From contig ML660774.1 in assembly GCA_007570785.1 (NCBI GenBank), positions 4,829,433 to 4,893,432 on the forward strand: a DNA stretch of 64,000 nucleotides, in the 5' to 3' direction. This DNA is from Antilocapra americana (lineage: Eukaryota > Chordata > Mammalia > Artiodactyla > Antilocapridae). The translations under genes and the position numbers were made by a program. The notes below the pieces were generated by a model. The model worked only from the letters and a program-made list of their open reading frames with translations, did no database searches and was not told the origin of the DNA. Shown piece by piece: positions 1 through 11,811 of this stretch (positions are counted from its first letter, which is position 1; each line of letters opens with the position of its first letter).

Positions 1-1275
1 TTGGCAAACTGCAAGCCCTTTGGGGATAAAACAAAACAAACAAAGCCTTAGGTTGCTGTGGTCTTCTATGAGACATGCTTGAGGGAAGCCCATAATTCAT
101 CCTGTCATTTCTTCAAAGGGAAAGGTTTCCAAAGTCATCATTATTGGACCGATAACCATGTTACGCTTTCCAGAAGTCAGTGGGACCACACTAAGATATA
201 CAGGCTGCTCTAGACATTTTGACTTCTTTCATCCACATACTCTTCCTCATCGCCTACACTGTCTCTCTGGATGACAATGCGTCTCCTGCTTATTAAGACA
301 AAGGCCAAGTGATATGACTGATGCCATCTTTCCTCATCCCCACCTCAAAATCCCTCTGTATTTTATTTATGTTTGCATCTCCATGATTTAGCTCAATGGT
401 TGGCCATATAGAAGATAATCAGTATTAACCAAATAGCAGGGCTCGCATGTTGGATCACCACCATCCAGCATTGTTCTGAGTTACCTCTTCTTTCTTATAC
501 ATTGTCCATGTGTCCATTGATGTTTATGGTGTTGGCTCTCCCCTTGGCTTAAAAACTGGATAGATGGAGAGGCTGGTAAGTTTCAGATAGTAGAAAACAT
601 CTGAGCAAACAGCAGGATGTTGGATAAGTGTGGCATGATGGGAATGGAAGTTAAAATAGAGAACTCATTCTGAGGAATCAAAATAACAGAGAGGAAGGGC
701 CACATCAAGAGTGAGGACAACGTTGAGTATCAGCTGATGGATTAAGGCTTACTTTTCTATAGGCACTGAGGACCCACGGACATTTCATGGTTTTTGTTGC
801 AACTTAATGGATCTTTATGTCCTTTCACTAAGACAGGAATACAATGTACCTAACTTTCCCCAACATAACACAGGCAATCAAATGATATTTTTTATCCCAA
901 GTTATCTATTAAGTGAATTGAGAGTTTTTCTTTCTAACTAACAGCTACTCTTTCTAACTTGTTAGAATTTGCAGTTCTAGATGGGCTGTTGATGACACTG
1001 GTCCAGAAATCACTCTCTGAGAATCACGCTTTTCTGGCCTATTATTTTCATTGTTGTTATTGCAGTCCTAATTCCTATCTGTCTTCTCTTGATGCCACAA
1101 AAACCTCAGGTTGGAAAACCGAAAGACATCCTTTACGCCTATTTATGTCTCTCTTACTTTCTTCCTGTCGTCCTACTTTTTTTTTTTTAACATTCTTTCC
1201 ACGAATAATACAAACTCTTGTAACTAATGCCACTCATCTGCAATTTTCCCTACCTGCTACTTCTAGATTAATATT
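1..1275. other. Unannotated AT-rich stretch
   Basis: I recognise no gene or repeat family here. A short reading frame at 959-1288 has no recognisable domain and runs into the adjacent L1 tail. There is a T-rich tract near 1180. This is probably old, decayed or unique non-coding sequence. Confidence 0.4.
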
Positions 1276-2110
1276 CTTTATTTTTTAAGATGTTTTTAAA
1301 ATTATTTTTAATTAGAAGATAATTGCTTTACAACACTGTGTTGATTTCTGACAGGCATCAACATGAGCCAGTCATTAGTGTACATGTGCCCCCTCCCTCT
1401 TGAACCACCCTCCTGCCCCCTACCTCAGTCTACCCCTCCAGCTTGTCAAAGAGCACCAGGTTTGAGCTCCCTGCATCATATAGCAGATTCCCACTGGCTG
1501 TCTATTTTACATATGATAATGTATATGTTTCAGTGCTGCTCTCTTAACTCATCCCATGCATTCTCTCCCCAACTGTTTCAACAAGTCTGTTCTGTATGTC
1601 TGCATCTCCATTGCTTCCCTCCAAATAGATTCACAGTACCATCTTTCTAGATTCCATATATATACGTTAATATACGATATTTGTTTTTCATTTTTTTACC
1701 TACTTCACTCTGTATAATAGGCTCTAGTTCACCCACCTCTTTAGAACTGATTCAAATGTGTTTATTTTTATGGCTGAGTAATATTCTATTGTATCACCAT
1801 ACTGTTCTTGTGATTTACATTCCCACGAACAGTGCAAGAGGGTTGCCTTTTCTCTACACCCTCACCAGAATTTATTGTTTGTAAATTTTTTGATGATGGC
1901 CATTCTGACTGATGTGTGATGATACCTCACTGTAGTTTTGATTTCATTTCTCAGATAATGAGTGATGTGAGCATCTTTTCATGTGCTTATCAGTCATCTG
2001 TATGTCTTCTTTGGAGAAATGTCTGTTTAGGACTTCTGTCCAATTTTTGATTGGGTGGTTAGTTGTTCTAATATTGAGATATATGAGTTGCTTGTATATT
2101 TTGGAGAAAA
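1276..2110 (-). mobile_element. L1 LINE 3' end, internally deleted
   Basis: Read on the plus strand, the segment is the reverse complement of a ruminant L1 3' portion. It begins in a T-rich tract (the poly-A side) and continues through the 'gctttacaacactgtgttgatttctgacaggc' type 3' UTR. It then carries the widely repeated block around 'cactctgtataataggctc', then 'attcccacgaacagtgcaag', and ends near 'cttctttggagaaatgtctg'. About 240 bp of the usual sequence is missing near 1800, where the text jumps from the 'attctattgtatcacc' motif to the 'tgttctt...tttacattccc' motif. Reading frames here are fragments only. It is a dead, 5'-truncated copy. Subfamily was not assigned. Confidence 0.85.
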
Positions 2111-2404
2111 ATCCAATATTCTTTAAATAAGCTCAAAATATATCTATTTTGTGCCCCAAATCCTTCTGATTCACTCTTGCCTTCAGAAGAAGCATCCAAA
2201 CTCATGACCCAAACATTTCAAGCTTCAGGGATCTGACCTCAGTAGCAACTTTAATGGAATAAGAAAACTCCATAGAGTTTTGAGACATCTGAGCTTAGTT
2301 GGAAGAAAAAAATAATATTTCCAAGAAAGGAAAATTATGTGGGCTCCTGGATATGAAATGCCATGATGTATTTATTTGAGCTACACAAAGAAGTTCATTT
2401 TAGC

Positions 2405-2545
2405 CAAATCAATGTTTCTCAGTCATTCTCAGATCATTCACTGGTGTTTGTTACAAATGCAGATTCCTTGTCTGACCCTGATTTCCCCAACTCTGAATGG
2501 CTGGGATTTTCATTTTTAAATTTCTACCCAAAGTGAGATAAACAC
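2405..2545 (+). mobile_element. MER5-like hAT (Charlie) MITE remnant
   Basis: The sequence follows the MER5A/MER5B pattern: 'gtttctcagtcattctcag', then 'tgttacaaatgcagattcc', then a segment corresponding to 'gattttcatttttaaattt'. MER5 elements are short non-autonomous hAT-Charlie transposons shared across eutherians. No transposase is expected. Divergence is high, so the ends are approximate. Confidence 0.55.
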
Positions 2546-2620
2546 TGCTATAAATTTAGATCAGGGAAATGGTGAACACAGACATATAAAGTGAAACCAG
2601 GTTAAAAGAGAAAAAGAAAC

Positions 2621-3219
2621 GTTGTTGTTCAGTCACTCAATCACGTCCAACTTTTTGCAACACCATGGACAGCAGCACGTCAGGCTTCCCTGTCCTTCAC
2701 TGTCTCCTGGAATTTGCTCCAACTCCTGTCCAATTGAGTCAGTGATGCCATCCAACCATCTCATCCTCTGTCACTCCCTTCTCCTGTCTTCAATCTTTCC
2801 CAGAATCAGAGTCTTTTCCAATGAGTCAGTTCTTTGTATCATGTGACCAAAGTATTGGAGTTTCAGCTTCAACATCAGTCCTTCCAATGAATATTCAGGA
2901 CTGATTTCCTTTAGGATTGACTGGTTGGATCTCCTTGCTGTTACAGGGACTCTCCAAGAGTCCAGGAGTCTTCTCCAACACCACAGTTGAAAAACGTCAG
3001 TTCTTCGGTGCTCAGCTTCATTTTCCAGCTCTCACATTCGTACATGACTACTGGAAAAACCATAGCTTTGACTAGATAGACCTCTGTTAACAAAGTAATG
3101 TCTCTACTTTTTAATATGCTCTCTGGGTTTGTAATAGCTTTTCTTCCAAGGACCAAGCATCTTTTAATTTCATGGCTGCAGTCATCATCTGTAGTGATTT
3201 TGGAGCCCAAGAGAAATAA
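2621..3219 (-). mobile_element. BovB (RTE) LINE 3' fragment
   Basis: This is a minus-strand BovB 3' end. It starts with the 'gttgttgttcagtcactca' terminus and continues through 'catcctctgtcactccc' and 'aatgagtcagttcttt'. Translation of 2941-3210 on the minus strand gives recognisable RTE ORF C-terminal sequence, including KSRDITLLTEVYLVKAMVFP followed by VVMYECESW. The frame is broken downstream. The reverse-transcriptase core is absent, so this is a 5'-truncated dead copy. BovB entered ruminants by horizontal transfer, a fact about the family rather than something read from this copy. Confidence 0.93.
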
Positions 3220-3858
3220 ATAGACAAGAAAAGGTAGTTAAAGATTTTTTAAGACTATTAATGAAATCAGCTGAATTCCTTCTGGGAGGAAGTATAAGAC
3301 ACAGGAAGAGCAGTTTTGGGGACAGATACTAGGATACAATTACTGGATTCATCCAGGTAAGGAAAGAAAGTTGCCAATAGGAATCAAATGCCAAGATTCT
3401 TTAGGGGGCGCTGGAGGCATCTTAAAAATAACTTTGTTTCCCATTACAGTGAGGAGTGAGGAAAGGGAAGGAATAAGGGTGAGCTTTGAATTTTCTATTT
3501 GGGGGATTGAGAGAAAGGAAATTGTCATTAACTGAGACATACATTGCAGTTGAGAAAATAGCCAGGGGCTGAGGAGAGGTGATAATTCAGTTGGTTTTAA
3601 TCATGCTGCATTTGAATTGAGTTGGATGCAACAAAGATGTGTGAAGGGTCTGTTACTTTCCAGACATCATACAAAGCAATAGGGGGAGACAGTGAGGAAG
3701 ACAGTGGGTTCCTGTGTTTCTGCAGCTCAGAACCCAACACCGGAGATAATTGAACGGATGATTGACGTTGTTCGGGTCCCTACTGTGCCTGATGAAGCGC
3801 TGGGCACCTTAGGAGCCCATGGCAGCTCTACTGGTCATAGTTTGGGATGAAGGGGAAC
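3220..3858. other. Unassigned stretch
   Basis: There is no recognisable gene. The sequence is purine-biased in places and has a decayed look. I assign no repeat family. Confidence 0.3.
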
Positions 3859-5335
3859 AGTCCTTGACATCTTTCCAGAAGAAGCATTATTCCATTAAGA
3901 CCTAAAGGATATTTTGGGGTTTTAATTAACAGGAGAAGGGAAAGAGAGGGGATGTATGCCCAGGAGGAAAAACTGCAAGTGCAAAGCCCAGTAGTGACCA
4001 GATGTGTGGTTTCTCTGAGGAACGGAAAGGAGGTGATCAGAGCTGAAGTGAAGGGATGAAGTAGCAGCTCTTAGAGACAGATTAGTTAGGGTCATGCCCA
4101 CTCTCCAATAATTAAAAGACAACACAACAAAGTATTTCAAGATGATCATTTTTGTGGTAATGATCCAGAGATGACTGATCAGGGTGATCATGCATGTGAG
4201 GAGCCTCTGTCCTCATTGATATGTCCATTTACATCTCTGAGTCCAAGCAGATGACTCAGTTGTTGTCATCTCCTGCCAGAAATACGCAAGACGAGTACCA
4301 CTGAGCCCAGATCCAGTCAATTTATTGACCAACTTTGGAAGCAGAGCACATCACTTCTTCTGTCAGCCCATTGGTCAGAACCTTGCCACTAAGAAGCTAG
4401 GGAATATAGTTCCATGCCCAGCTCATCCCACACACTATGGGAAAGGCATGATCCAGAGCTTTTCAGGTGTCACGGTGGTAAAGAATCCACCTGCCAAAGC
4501 AGGAGACACCAAAGACATGGGTTCAATCCCTGGGTCAGGAAGGAAACGGCAACCAACTCCAGTATTCCTTCCTGTGAAATCCCATGGGCAGAGGAACCTG
4601 GTGGGCTATAACCCAAGGGGTTGCGAAGAGTCAGACAGGATTTAGCATGCATGCAGAGAATAATGCAGTAGCTTGCACAGGAGCCAGCCAACAAAGGATG
4701 TTGGACGCAGTAGTGAGGAGTTCGGATCACATCCTAAAGGAACTGGATAGATTTAAGCCAGAGAACAGCATGAAGAGATTTCTATAAAATACTGTAAATC
4801 AAGGATTTAATCATAACAAAGTTGAGGCAAGGAGATGGGTGGGGTGAAGGAAGTGTGGGGTGTGTGAAGCATGGACAGATGAACAACTTGGCTGTTGATC
4901 AGTTATGCAGAGCAGCTGGAGAAAGAGGGGTCAGGTCCCCTATTTCTGGGTGGAAACTGAATAGACAGCAGTGTCATCATCCACATTCAGGAGGCAGATG
5001 ACAAGGGTGTCGACAGGCCCAGCAAGGGAGTGGGGAGGATCTGAGCTCAGTTTCGAAAAGATCCATCAAGCAGTTTTAAATATAGATGGAAAGGCAAGGG
5101 TGGCTATTTAGGAGACCACCAGGAATAGCTGATAATTGATATTTTCTGTGCTGTTCACCCAGGGAAAATATAAAAAGTGAGACTAGAACGATGACCTGAG
5201 TATTGAAGGAGAGTGGGATAAGAGGATGTCATGGAAAGCTGACAAAGTGATGCTGAGAGAGAAGAAATATCTCAGAGAAGCTAAGGGAAGAGAGAGTTTC
5301 AAGGAGGAAGGATGATGTAAATCTGACCAGAGATA
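3859..5335 (+). repeat. Ancient interspersed repeat, family unassigned, split by a SINE
   Basis: The text matches a widespread mammalian medium-reiteration repeat that I know by content but cannot name with certainty. It has a 'gcaagtgcaaagcccag' motif near 3975, then 'atcctaaaggaactggatag' near 4731 and a long purine-rich tail with 'gaggcagatgacaag' near 4990. A Bov-tA SINE interrupts it at 4457-4650. Related sequence in the same orientation occurs at about 26965-27180 and 33690-34140. It may be LTR-like or DNA-transposon derived. Confidence 0.45.
4457..4650 (+). mobile_element. Bov-tA SINE
   Basis: This is a ruminant tRNA-derived SINE. The tRNA-like head has a box-B motif, 'gggttcaatccctgg'. 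The BovB-derived body follows with 'caactccagtattcctt', 'gcagaggaacctggtgggc' and the end 'gaagagtcagacagg'. It sits inside the older repeat at 3859-5335, so it is the younger insertion. Confidence 0.93.
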
Positions 5336-5339
5336 AAAT

Positions 5340-5640
5340 ATATTCAGAATTTAGCATGTGCAGCCATTGTTCTAAGCTCTTTGCAGGTGTTACTTGATAC
5401 AACACACACAGCGAAGGAATGTTCTCCTGCAGCCTCCAAAGGCAGAGTTTTGTTATATTGATTCTCTAGCATCCAGAGCAAAATGAAAAGGGTACTTATG
5501 ACACATGAACCAGATACCTGGCATTCTACCTAACACATCCTGTTCACTGTGTCATTGTAACTGTACAACAGGTAGGCTGTAGAATTGCCCAACCTTGCAG
5601 AAGAGAAAACAGACTAAATTCCAGATGTATGTGACTCCCC
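5340..5640 (-). mobile_element. MIR SINE remnant
   Basis: MIR-like core sequence in reverse orientation. It includes 'ttctaagctctttgcaggtg', followed by a segment corresponding to the 'cccattttacagatgagga' part ('cttgcagaagagaaaacag'). It is highly diverged and interrupted. The call rests on motif order. Confidence 0.5.
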
Positions 5641-8600
5641 ATGCTGTACCCATACCCATCATTTTATGCAGAGCGGGCTCAAAGAATCATTTTCTGAGTG
5701 ACTGAGTAGACGTAAATAGTTTCTGATGATGTATGGTCACTTCTTCAAGCGCGTTTCCATTAAAAATAAAATTGGAGCATGTTTCTTCTAACTAAACATC
5801 AGCCAGTGATTGTATAAGGTACATCTGAGAGCAGCCTGTTCCTCAATTCCACCAAAGTTTCTCAGTGAGGATGCTGAAGTGCTCAACTAGCTGCCAATTC
5901 ACTACCTCCAGAATTACCTCTAAGCAAGGAGCCATTTTTCATCTGCTCTTGAATATTGTTCGGAAGGTTTCCCCTTAGCCCCAGATATTAAGGGAGTTGC
6001 AACTAAACAACACTGTGTGTCGACTGGGTAAACATCGTATTTCCTTTTTATCACCTTTTTCCCCCAAGTAATGCTGTACGTGTTGAGTTACAGCCTTATT
6101 CATTGCTGCTTCTACGGAAAGACACTTTGAAAAATCGGGCCTTTGTAGTGATATTGACAACAAAAGCAGGTGTTGTCACCTCCCATTAGCATTAATTTAA
6201 TCGATGATTCACTACTGTAGACAAACAATACCACCCTGTGCTGAGCTTTCCTAGGAGAAAAAGGAAGCAGCAGAAATATGCACCGTGGCAAGAAAATAGA
6301 GTGAGACAGCCTTTTTGGGAATATTAAATGTAAGCTGTACAAACATTTGTTTTCCTTTTACCAGTAATGAAAAATACCTAATTCATTCTGTATGGGGAAG
6401 ACCATCGTGAGGGTACGGTTAATTGGTCTTGAAAGACAATTAGTATCTGTCAGGAACACATACAACACACACAGGTCTTGCAAACAGTCAATCCCTTTGC
6501 CCTCTTCTCCTCTGTTGTTCTGTTTATGGTGCCCAGTTAAAGTGTTCTTTTGCCATAATCATCTCCAGCTAAATGGTAATTGCTCTATTGACGGCATTAC
6601 TGTACATTTTTGACAGATCATTATTCATACTTAACCACTTGACCTGGAATAAATGTTAAAGCAATTACCACTGAGAGCTTTTCTATGAGAAAATTGAGGC
6701 AAAGTTTAGAGATAATCAAAATGCAAAGCTGATCATGATAGCAATTGGAAAAATGGCAAATCCTATTAAACAGATTTTTATTAGCCAAGTTGATGCCAGT
6801 AGATATTATCTGGTAATTTAGTCTTATTAAAAAGAAAATAAAGCAGCTAATTGTTTACTATTCTGGAACTTATTCCAGCTTGCAATTTGCAACCGAAATT
6901 AGGCTTTATGTGGCTCATCTATTTTGTCACATTGAAATATGAAATCGTTTGGTACAAAGTACATCTGCTCCATGCCTCTTACATTACTGGAAAAATCCCT
7001 CATTCAATATGTTTCATACCTGTTGAGGCATTATGGATGGATTAATTTAAAGCAACTAATAGAAAAGCTAATATTCAGCATATTTTTATTACATCAAATA
7101 TTTTAAGAGTCTGTATTTCTTAGGATTAAATTTTACCCCTACTTCATCTCACTTTGTATTCAACTCCTGACACAAATAATTTCTTTTTTCCATAAAGTCA
7201 GAGGGCAACAAGCTTCAAAATGCACCACAGATGTACAGTTTACTCATCAGAAATAAGAAAGTCTGTGTGGCCCCTAAAATTAATTATATAAATGGAAGGG
7301 ACAATGGTAAATATTTTAGCATATTTGAAGATAAAGTATTTTTACATTTTGCAAGCAAAATGCTCAATCAGCTGTATAGAGATGAAAGTACTTAATGACC
7401 TAGAAATTAATTTTAATATCCATGGTGGACATTTTTTCCTTGATCTTACTTTATACTTTAAAATCAGCACATTCTCATGGGCTAGATATTTAAAATAAGC
7501 AAAAATAAAATCAACAACTTATTCTTATTTTATGATCCAAGTGGCTCTTGGAAAAGCAAGCTCTCGGGATGATAATATTTGGAAAGTTGTCTTTTCTCAT
7601 AGTCTTTCTGTAGTAAGTTGAGAAATTATTTAAGACTACAAAGCTTGACCAAAGATCTTATTTTAATCTCATCACAGTACTCCCTTTTACCCTTGGTTCC
7701 TAAAGGCTGTTTAGCTAAAAGTTTGGCAGGATTCAGTCTTTGGACTAATGTCTAGAGCAAAGCTCTAATCAAACATGTGCACCAGAAGAGACAGAAATCC
7801 TTAAACAGATAGTGTAAAGTTTTACTGGCCCCTACTGAATCGTGAGCTCTGTTTGAAAACTATCATTAAAATTCAGAAAACCGATTACTGATATGCTGAT
7901 ATTGTTGTCTTGGGAGGCGCAGTTATGACGATCTCCTCCAGTTGCTGTAGTTTCTATATTAATGGAGGATTTTTTTTCCAGTTAATAAAAGGAGGGACTT
8001 TCTTTTAATAAGTCCATAAAACATTAAGTAGATTTCCCCCTCTTTCTTCTGCCATTTTCTTCTCCCAAAAGAGTCTTTTCTGGAAGTCCAAAAGGTATAC
8101 ATTTGGCAGTCAGATAAGGAGTGGCAGTTTGTAAAAAACACTCATTCTGCTTTTCGCTTCTTGGACTTGACCATATCAAACTGATAGTGGTTGAAATAAC
8201 AGACACTAATTGTTTTCAAATGTTTATACAGTAATGTCACATCTTTTGAAAGAGACATTCCCCACAAGTTTGCTAAGATGTTCTGATTGCAGCCAGAAAA
8301 ATAAAGGATGTCACAAAATTGCAATTCTTCCTTGGCACTGTTTGTTAGCTGAAGTTTATTCTTGATAGAATATATTTATTTCAAAATTCAAATGGCGTGG
8401 CTTATCTGTGCTGAATTATTTTACTTAAGACACAGAAGCAAAGCTAAATAAAGTCATGTTTTTATTTCCCCAGTATTTACATGCAATGCTGAGCTTGCAT
8501 GATACATTGTAAAAATGGGCTAAAATGACTGAGTTATTCTGCTTTGATTTTTGAAAACCTGCAAATATCCATGGGCCTTCATAGTTTAATGTAAGTAGTA

Positions 8601-9240
8601 TATTTCTGTGAATTGTTATTATTTTAATGAACACAATAGATGTTCTGCAATCATTGCATGATTTTGTTACTTCTACATATAGCTTTTGAACCAGCATCTC
8701 TTGTCTCTCCTCTCTTGGATACTGACATCCCAGGAATCTAAGCGTGGGACTTTCTTCCTGACCCTGGCCTGGGCATAGACCCAAGACTCCATTCTCCCAT
8801 TAGGGCTTCGTGCCACGATTTTAATGTATGCTTTCTGCTGAATAATTTTAGTATTATGGAGACACAGAACGATTGAACCATATGTGTCTCATGTCAGCCA
8901 CATAATGAAAGGGCTGAAGTAAGTCACAGAACAATAAACAAGTAAGTGCTTTATATTCTTCTCCTTGAAGGGTTTTACACATGGATTCTGCCCAATTTAT
9001 TCTAAGAGGACTTTTTGCCCCTTTGGAATTACTCTTTTACCCTCTCCTATTTTCTATTAACACAGACAGGGTAGAAAAAGAGGATAAAATGCTCCAGTGG
9101 CTGCCAAACAGTCATAGGAAATGGCCATAGACCAATTCAAGATAAAAGATAAAAATTAAAAACTACAGCAATCTTGAAGATGGACTCTATCCTGAGACTA
9201 GAACCCACACACTACTGATCAACTGGCCATCAGGGCTTCT
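5641..9240. other. 3.6-kb stretch without recognised transposons
   Basis: No Bov-tA, BovB, CHR or L1 sequence is evident here. Short reading frames occur on both strands, all under 120 codons, with no recognisable domain. The part at about 6480-6870 is listed separately as a possible conserved non-coding element. The rest may be unique or too diverged to name. Confidence 0.45.
6480..6870. promoter_or_regulatory. Candidate conserved non-coding element
   Basis: AT-rich, repeat-free sequence rich in homeodomain-type TAATTG/CAATTA words (for example 'gtaattgctc' near 6575 and 'gctaattgtttac' near 6846, the latter also holding a forkhead-type TGTTTAC). It has no simple repeats and no long reading frame. 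That texture is typical of deeply conserved enhancers in gene deserts, but conservation cannot be seen from one sequence. This is an inference. Confidence 0.22.
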
Positions 9241-9246
9241 GGACAG

Positions 9247-9290
9247 TTTGTTTTCTTGTTTTTTTTTTTGTTTTTTTTTTTCATTTTTTA
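9247..9290. repeat. T-rich low-complexity tract
   Basis: Two long T runs separated by single G or C bases, ending just upstream of a SINE insertion site. It is probably an old poly-A tail or a slippage tract. Confidence 0.7.
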
Positions 9291-9311
9291 TGTTATAATG
9301 GACCAATCTCT

Positions 9312-9534
9312 GGCTTCCCTGGTGGCTCTGTGGTTAAAAAAAAAAAAAAAAAATCCACCTGCCAATGCAGGAGACAGGAGTTCAATCCCTTGATGGGGAA
9401 CATCCCCTGGAGAAGAAGACAGCAACCCACTCCAGTATTCTTGCCTGGAAAATCCCCATGGGTAGGGGAACATAAAGGGCTGCAGTCCATGGGGTTGCAG
9501 AGTCAGACATGACTTAGTGACTGAACAACAACAA
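9312..9534 (+). mobile_element. Bov-tA SINE with 12-bp TSD and an internal A18 tract
   Basis: The head begins 'ggcttccctggtggctc'. Box B reads 'gagttcaatccc', and the body ends 'gagtcagacatgacttag' with an (aac)n tail. Target-site duplications flank it: 'ggaccaatctct' at 9300-9311 and 'ggaccaatttct' at 9535-9546 (11 of 12 identical). Where the consensus has 'aaagaa' just before 'tccacctgcc', this copy has 18 A residues (9336-9353). That is a secondary expansion between the two polymerase III boxes. Confidence 0.96.
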
Positions 9535-9720
9535 GGACCAATTTCTAATTAGTAAAATTATAAAAAAAAAACGTTTTTCAACTGGATCTGAAAGAACAGT
9601 ATTGCTGATTATTGATGATTAAACAAATCTTCTGCTTCATGGACATTTTCCAAGGGACTGGACAATATTCCATAAAGAAGGCTTAAATGTAGATCCCTGT
9701 GGCTTAAATACAAATACCTA

Positions 9721-9800
9721 GAGCTGATTCTTGTTGATGTATGACAGAAAACCACAAAATTCTGTAAAGCAATTTTCCTTCAATTAAAACATTTTAAAAC
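9721..9800 (+). mobile_element. L1 3' tail fragment
   Basis: 'gacagaaaaccacaaaattc', then 'tgtaaagcaattttccttca' and 'attaaaa', is the terminal L1 3' UTR and tail in plus orientation. It is severely 5' truncated. Confidence 0.75.
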
Positions 9801-9949
9801 AAGAAAAAGAAGAAGGCCTTACTTGCCGCCCTCTGAAGTGCCTTTGGGTCCTTTGGTATTGCTTCCAGTTTCACGCTCTCCACAGGTCACTGGTTGGTAG
9901 ACCTAGAGTTTGGCTGTGTCCTGGGCTCTGGGATTCCTTAAAACAGCAG

Positions 9950-10205
9950 CGACTGTATCTCATGACTGAGCAGTATTACACTTACCCATTCACCTGTCTG
10001 TGGGTATTAGGTTGTTTTCATGTCTTGGCCATTGTGAATAGCGTTGCTACATAGGGGTGCGTGCATCCTTTTGAATTATTTTGTCCTGATATATGCTCAG
10101 GAGTGGGATTTCTGGATTATATGGCAACTTTATTTTTAATTGTTGCAGAAACATTTATAGTGTTTTCCATAGTGGCCACACAAATTTACATGCCCATATT
10201 GGGGC
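9950..10205 (-). mobile_element. L1 LINE fragment
   Basis: Reverse-complement L1 3' ORF2 region. It contains 'gttgttttcatgtcttggc' and 'attgtgaatagcgttgc', then 'atatgctcaggagtgggatt', and ends near 'ccatagtggccacacaaatt'. Both ends are truncated. The preceding 9800-9950 may belong to the same element but is too diverged to assign. Confidence 0.75.
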
Positions 10206-10709
10206 TACCCCTTTTCCAGTTTCACTGAAGTAGAAAGTGAGGTTCAGATGGGTAAGACCATGTCCCCACCTCACATTCCAATGGCTGAATCAGGTTCTAA
10301 ACTCAGCTGGAGATAATCCAGAACCTACATTCTTAGGTATGATAACTTCTCTTTTGTAAACTTCTGATTAAGTAACTGGAATAATATAGTGTTAAATGGT
10401 AGGTCATTTTCTCTTAAAAAATTAAACTAGTTCTTAAAGTATTACTGAAATAACATATAAATATTGTTTTAAATATAAAAAGAACAGGCATAAAAATGAA
10501 AGCTAAAAATTCCCTCTTCTTTTTCTCCTAATCCCGCTCCCTAAGAGAAACATATTCTGATGCATGCTTCCAAAATTCTCTGTGTATATCCAGATATCAA
10601 TACAAATATTATGTATGCATTTATGCATATAATCTGAATGCATATATTTCATAAATATATACACATTATTCATGGTGGAATATATACATTCATAATCGAT
10701 ATATCTATT

Positions 10710-10921
10710 TTGTTGTTGTTTAGTCACTAAGTCATGTCTGACTCTTTGCAACCCCATGGATTGTAGCCTACTAGCCTCCTTTGTCCATGGAATTATCCAG
10801 GCAAGAATACTGGAGTGGGTTGCCATTTCCTTCTCCAGACGATCTTCCCAGAACAGGGATCAAACACATGTCTCTTGAATTGGTAGGCACATTTTTTACC
10901 ACTGAACCACCAAGGAAGCCC
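10710..10921 (-). mobile_element. Bov-tA SINE
   Basis: Reverse orientation. It begins 'tgttgttgtttagtcactaa' (the 3' end of the element), passes through 'caagaatactggagtgggtt', and ends in the head 'ccaccaaggaagccc'. Box B on the minus strand reads 'tgtttgatccc'. A compound microsatellite starts directly at the head end. Confidence 0.95.
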
Positions 10922-11052
10922 TCTATATATCTGTATCTCTATCTGACTATCAATCTACCTATCTATCCATCTATCTATCTATCTGTCTGTCTATCTATCT
11001 ATCTATCTATCTATCTATATATATATATATATATATATGCATATATATATGC
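10921..11052. repeat. Compound (TATC)n/(AT)n microsatellite
   Basis: Degenerate TCTA/TATC repeats grade into a pure run from about 10960 to 11018, then into an (AT)n run to about 11038 and beyond. It abuts the 5' head of the minus-strand SINE. It is likely highly polymorphic. Confidence 0.95.
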
Positions 11053-11811
11053 TTTTACCCACAGAGACATGGAAACAGTACATTTGACACTTGGATATAG
11101 TACTTAAAAATTCTCCTTTATTTTTGGTAATAATCATGAAATTTAAAAACTAATAATAATGCTCAAAAAAGAAACAGAAGATATGAAAATGTTTATTAAT
11201 CTTCATACATGCTTTTATTAGTGTTTTGTTAGTTTTAATCTTAGAAAGTTTCCTTCACAAAAGAATGCATACTCAGATTAAGGAAAGTCTTAAACATAAG
11301 GAAAAGTCTGGCAGGTATTTATAAAATCTCACTTCATAAAAATTGTCCAGAAATTACAATGTATTCCATGTCTTTTTCTTCTCTTTGGGATAGATTTTAG
11401 CAGCCTTTAAATATGTATGCAGTCAAAAGTTTTCACTAAAATATCTTCATCAGAAAATTTATTGTAAATTTCTGTTATGTTTTATAAGAACTTCCAACAT
11501 TCATAACAGTTCAGAATTTTTCAAGCTCTCTTTGAAAGCAGTTTATGCCCCAACTTCTACATTTAAAGATTAGATACAAAGTAAACAATGATAACACAGT
11601 GATTGGAAAAACTAAAAAAAATTAAAAATAGAACTTGAGGTTTTACTCTCAAATTGAATAGGTATTCCTGAGCCAGGGGCCAACTCTCTAAATGGAAGTT
11701 TTCTGAATTAACTTCTGGATAGAACACAAGGTTTATAAAGGGGTAAATAATAAAAGCGTACTAATTTGAAATTTACATATATATTGTAACTGCAGCAATT
11801 GTTTCAAACTT
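11053..11811. other. Unannotated AT-rich stretch
   Basis: No gene or named repeat is recognised. The sequence is very AT-rich with scattered short A runs. Confidence 0.4.

Noticed and set aside
10921..11052. CRISPR-like short repeated array
   Set aside because: Tetra- and dinucleotide microsatellite with no spacers, in a mammalian genome.
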